From: Psychroserpens jangbogonensis
GTDB lineage: Bacteria; Bacteroidota; Bacteroidia; Flavobacteriales; Flavobacteriaceae
Direction: 5' to 3'
NCBI RefSeq assembly: GCF_000797465.1
Contig: NZ_JSWG01000001.1
Coordinates: 62,001 to 126,000 of the forward strand
Length of the DNA stretch: 64,000 bases
Shown here: positions 62,844 to 64,000 of the stretch, piece after piece
Layout: each line of letters begins with the position of its first letter
Position numbering within the stretch: position 1 is the first letter of the stretch
Notes under the pieces: model-generated
The model's database searches: none
Seen by the model: the letters and a program-made list of their open reading frames with translations, nothing else
What the model was told of the DNA's origin: nothing
Program-made: the position numbers and the translations under genes

Positions 62844-63235
62844 AACATTATTTTAATTTTCTCCTTAAAACAATCGAAGAGTGAAATTTTGTTTTCGCCT
62901 GAATTATTGTACGTCGTATTAATCGTAAACATTCATAAAATAATAAAAATTCAAAATTATTATTTATTTCTCAAATATATGGGAATTCTAATTATATCTC
63001 ATTAATTTTGAGATATAATTAATTAACTTCTACTTTATATCAAGGCACTTTGATGTAAAATTATACGGTATTTGTATTTTGCTTTTTTCCATACACTATT
63101 TTTGGCTATGCGAATCATAGAAATTATAATTCCAATAGAAGTAGTACCAGAGGTAGTCTTAGTGGTGGCACTGCTCGTCGACGTGGCTAAAATTCACGAT
63201 AATGAATTAAGGGTTAATTAAATAAGGTTTAAAGA
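62844..63235. other. Intergenic region with a 13-bp perfect hairpin and a possible degenerate gene tail
   Basis: This 392-bp stretch lies between the RS-rich gene (minus) and the AI-2E transporter (plus). It holds a perfect 13-bp inverted repeat (62989-63001 and 63009-63021, 7-base loop) without a T-run, and an open plus-strand frame ending at 63190 whose end reads NYNSNRSSTRGSLSGGTARR, like the end of the upstream protein. No intact gene was found. Confidence 0.5.
63112..63190 (+). pseudogene. Possible degenerate C-terminal remnant of an RS-rich protein
   Basis: The plus-strand frame ending with TAA at 63188-63190 encodes an Asn/Ser/Arg/Gly-rich tail (NHRNYNSNRSSTRGS, then GGTARRRG) like the C terminus of the protein encoded at 61674-62843 (STSRATRTNSSRASSS, then TAGRRRR). 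No ATG, signal or N-terminal domain is in frame upstream; a stop lies in frame at about 63050. It may be a leftover of a duplicated copy, but the match rests on composition only. Confidence 0.3.
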
Positions 63236-64000
63236 ATGAATAAAAACATTTCGATTACAGAAATTTTAAAAATCATCGTTTTATTACTGATGGTTACCTG
63301 GTGCTTTTTTATTGTACGTCCTTTTTTATTAGCTATTCTATGGGCTATTATACTTGCCGTAGCATTGTATCCACTGTTTGAAAAATGGATGAAAAAATTC
63401 GGCAAAAACAGAAAAACAGGTGTCTCATTATTCACATTATTTGGTTCAATTATTTTGTTTATCCCGTTGTACTTTATGATTGGATCTATTGTAGAAAACA
63501 CCAAAGTAACTATTAATCAAATCCAAAATCATTCTTTACAAATTCCGCAACCAGAAGACTCAATTAAAGATTGGCCATTGATTGGAGAACCTCTATATAA
63601 AGAATGGGACGATCTTGCTACAAATGCTCGTGAATACGCTGTGTTACATGAAGATCTTATTTTAGAAAAAGGTAGTGGCTTGATTACTAATATTGGTGGA
63701 TTTATAGGGTCTTTAATAACCTTTATTATCTCTTTTCTTATTGCAGTTCTATTTATGTATCATTCCGATTCTGGATATAAGATATCTAAACAGCTTATGC
63801 AAAAGCTATTAGGTGACCAATCCGAAGAAATCATTAATATGTCAAGAGACACCATTCGGAGTGTTGTAAAAGGTATTTTACTGGTTGCTCTTATACAAGC
63901 ATTTCTTGCATTTATTGGGTTTAAAGCCATCGGTTTACCAGCAGCTGGTATTTTTGCATTGGTTGTTTTAATTACAGCAATTGTTCAAATACCTGCCATA
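63236..64000 (+). CDS. AI-2E family transporter (PerM-like), 5' part
   Basis: The first 255 codons of a gene that runs past the right edge. MNKNISITEILKIIVLLLMV begins a membrane protein with two early helices (VTWCFFIVRPFLLAILWAII), a cytoplasmic stretch (KKFGKNRKTGVSLFT), and later FIGSLITFIISFLIAVLFMY and KGILLVALIQAFLAFIGFKA, matching the AI-2E/UPF0118 (PerM) family. Members carry autoinducer-2 in some bacteria and sodium/proton or unknown solutes in others. The substrate here is open. Confidence 0.88.
   Translation, partial: MNKNISITEILKIIVLLLMVTWCFFIVRPFLLAILWAIILAVALYPLFEKWMKKFGKNRKTGVSLFTLFGSIILFIPLYFMIGSIVENTKVTINQIQNHSLQIPQPEDSIKDWPLIGEPLYKEWDDLATNAREYAVLHEDLILEKGSGLITNIGGFIGSLITFIISFLIAVLFMYHSDSGYKISKQLMQKLLGDQSEEIINMSRDTIRSVVKGILLVALIQAFLAFIGFKAIGLPAAGIFALVVLITAIVQIPAI

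Noticed and set aside
63108-63221. 37-residue hydrophobic frame (MRIIEIIIPIEVV...) before the transporter gene
   Set aside because: It overlaps the Ser/Arg-rich frame ending at 63190 in another phase; its Val/Leu-rich look follows from reading the same repeats one base off. No independent support.
1-64000. tRNA, rRNA, integrase, transposase or attachment-site signatures
   Set aside because: None was found on reading the gaps between genes on both strands, so there is no sign that the clusters are part of a recently acquired mobile element.

Overview
The window looks like chromosomal DNA of a marine-type member of the Flavobacteriaceae (Bacteroidota). The evidence is its AT-rich composition, leaders without Shine-Dalgarno sequences, -7 boxes of the TAnnTTTG type in front of several genes, many short outer-membrane beta-barrels and SPII lipoproteins, and family markers such as DUF5723, DUF6268, DUF4920, HisKA_2 kinases with LytTR regulators, and a DnaJ with only two zinc-finger motifs. 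No tRNA, rRNA, CRISPR array, integrase or insertion sequence was seen. Assignments come from reading the sequence and from knowledge of the families; no searches were run.

Layout. 1-2.4 kb: the end of uvrB, an SRPBCC protein, a TerB-like protein, a DUF1456 protein and cysH. 2.4-3.6 kb: sucC without sucD, on the minus strand. 3.9-8.6 kb: two closely related TPR-HisKA_2 sensor kinases in tandem and one LytTR response regulator. 8.7-21.3 kb: a long co-directional cluster of mostly envelope genes. It holds a secreted two-fold-repeat protein, NTF2-like secreted proteins, an SDR fragment, an acyltransferase-3, an AmpG-like MFS carrier, a proline-iminopeptidase-like lipoprotein, an AtoE-like fatty-acid carrier, an SGNH+MBOAT pair, a DUF418 membrane protein, a small acidic protein, a cupin lipoprotein and a tiny membrane protein. 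This is the best candidate for an undescribed system.

21.3-31.8 kb (minus strand): a DinB-like secreted protein, a probably frameshifted small gene, an M28 peptidase, then an operon of ABC-2 exporter, MscS channel, DUF6268 barrel, an NtrC-type regulator lacking its DNA-binding domain, and PPK2. Upstream lie grpE-dnaJ. 31.9-37.2 kb: YceI lipoprotein, TIGR01777 epimerase, mnmD, a c-heme lipoprotein, DUF4920, ilvE, a MazG-like pyrophosphohydrolase and a small membrane protein.

37.4-45.9 kb: consecutive secreted or outer-membrane genes with no recognisable cytoplasmic enzyme, ending in a BamA/D15-like barrel whose signal peptide is encoded without a canonical start codon. 46.1-57.6 kb: two paralogous type I sulfatases around a beta-barrel, a HAD-like lipoprotein, then a complete MoxR-DUF58-DUF4381-BatA-BatB/C-BatD operon. 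57.6-64 kb: an octaheme cytochrome-TPR lipoprotein, a paralogue of the 38.9 kb lipoprotein, an NTF2-like lipoprotein, a His-rich and RS-rich repeat protein with a possible degenerate tail copy downstream, and the start of an AI-2E family transporter.

How the genes may work together (inference): the two kinases and the regulator probably sense an envelope signal and may control the adjacent 8.7-21.3 kb cluster, whose acyltransferases, hydrolases and carriers suggest modification or uptake of an acylated extracellular compound. The sulfatase/MoxR-Bat block suggests use of sulfated substrates next to an envelope-maturation module.
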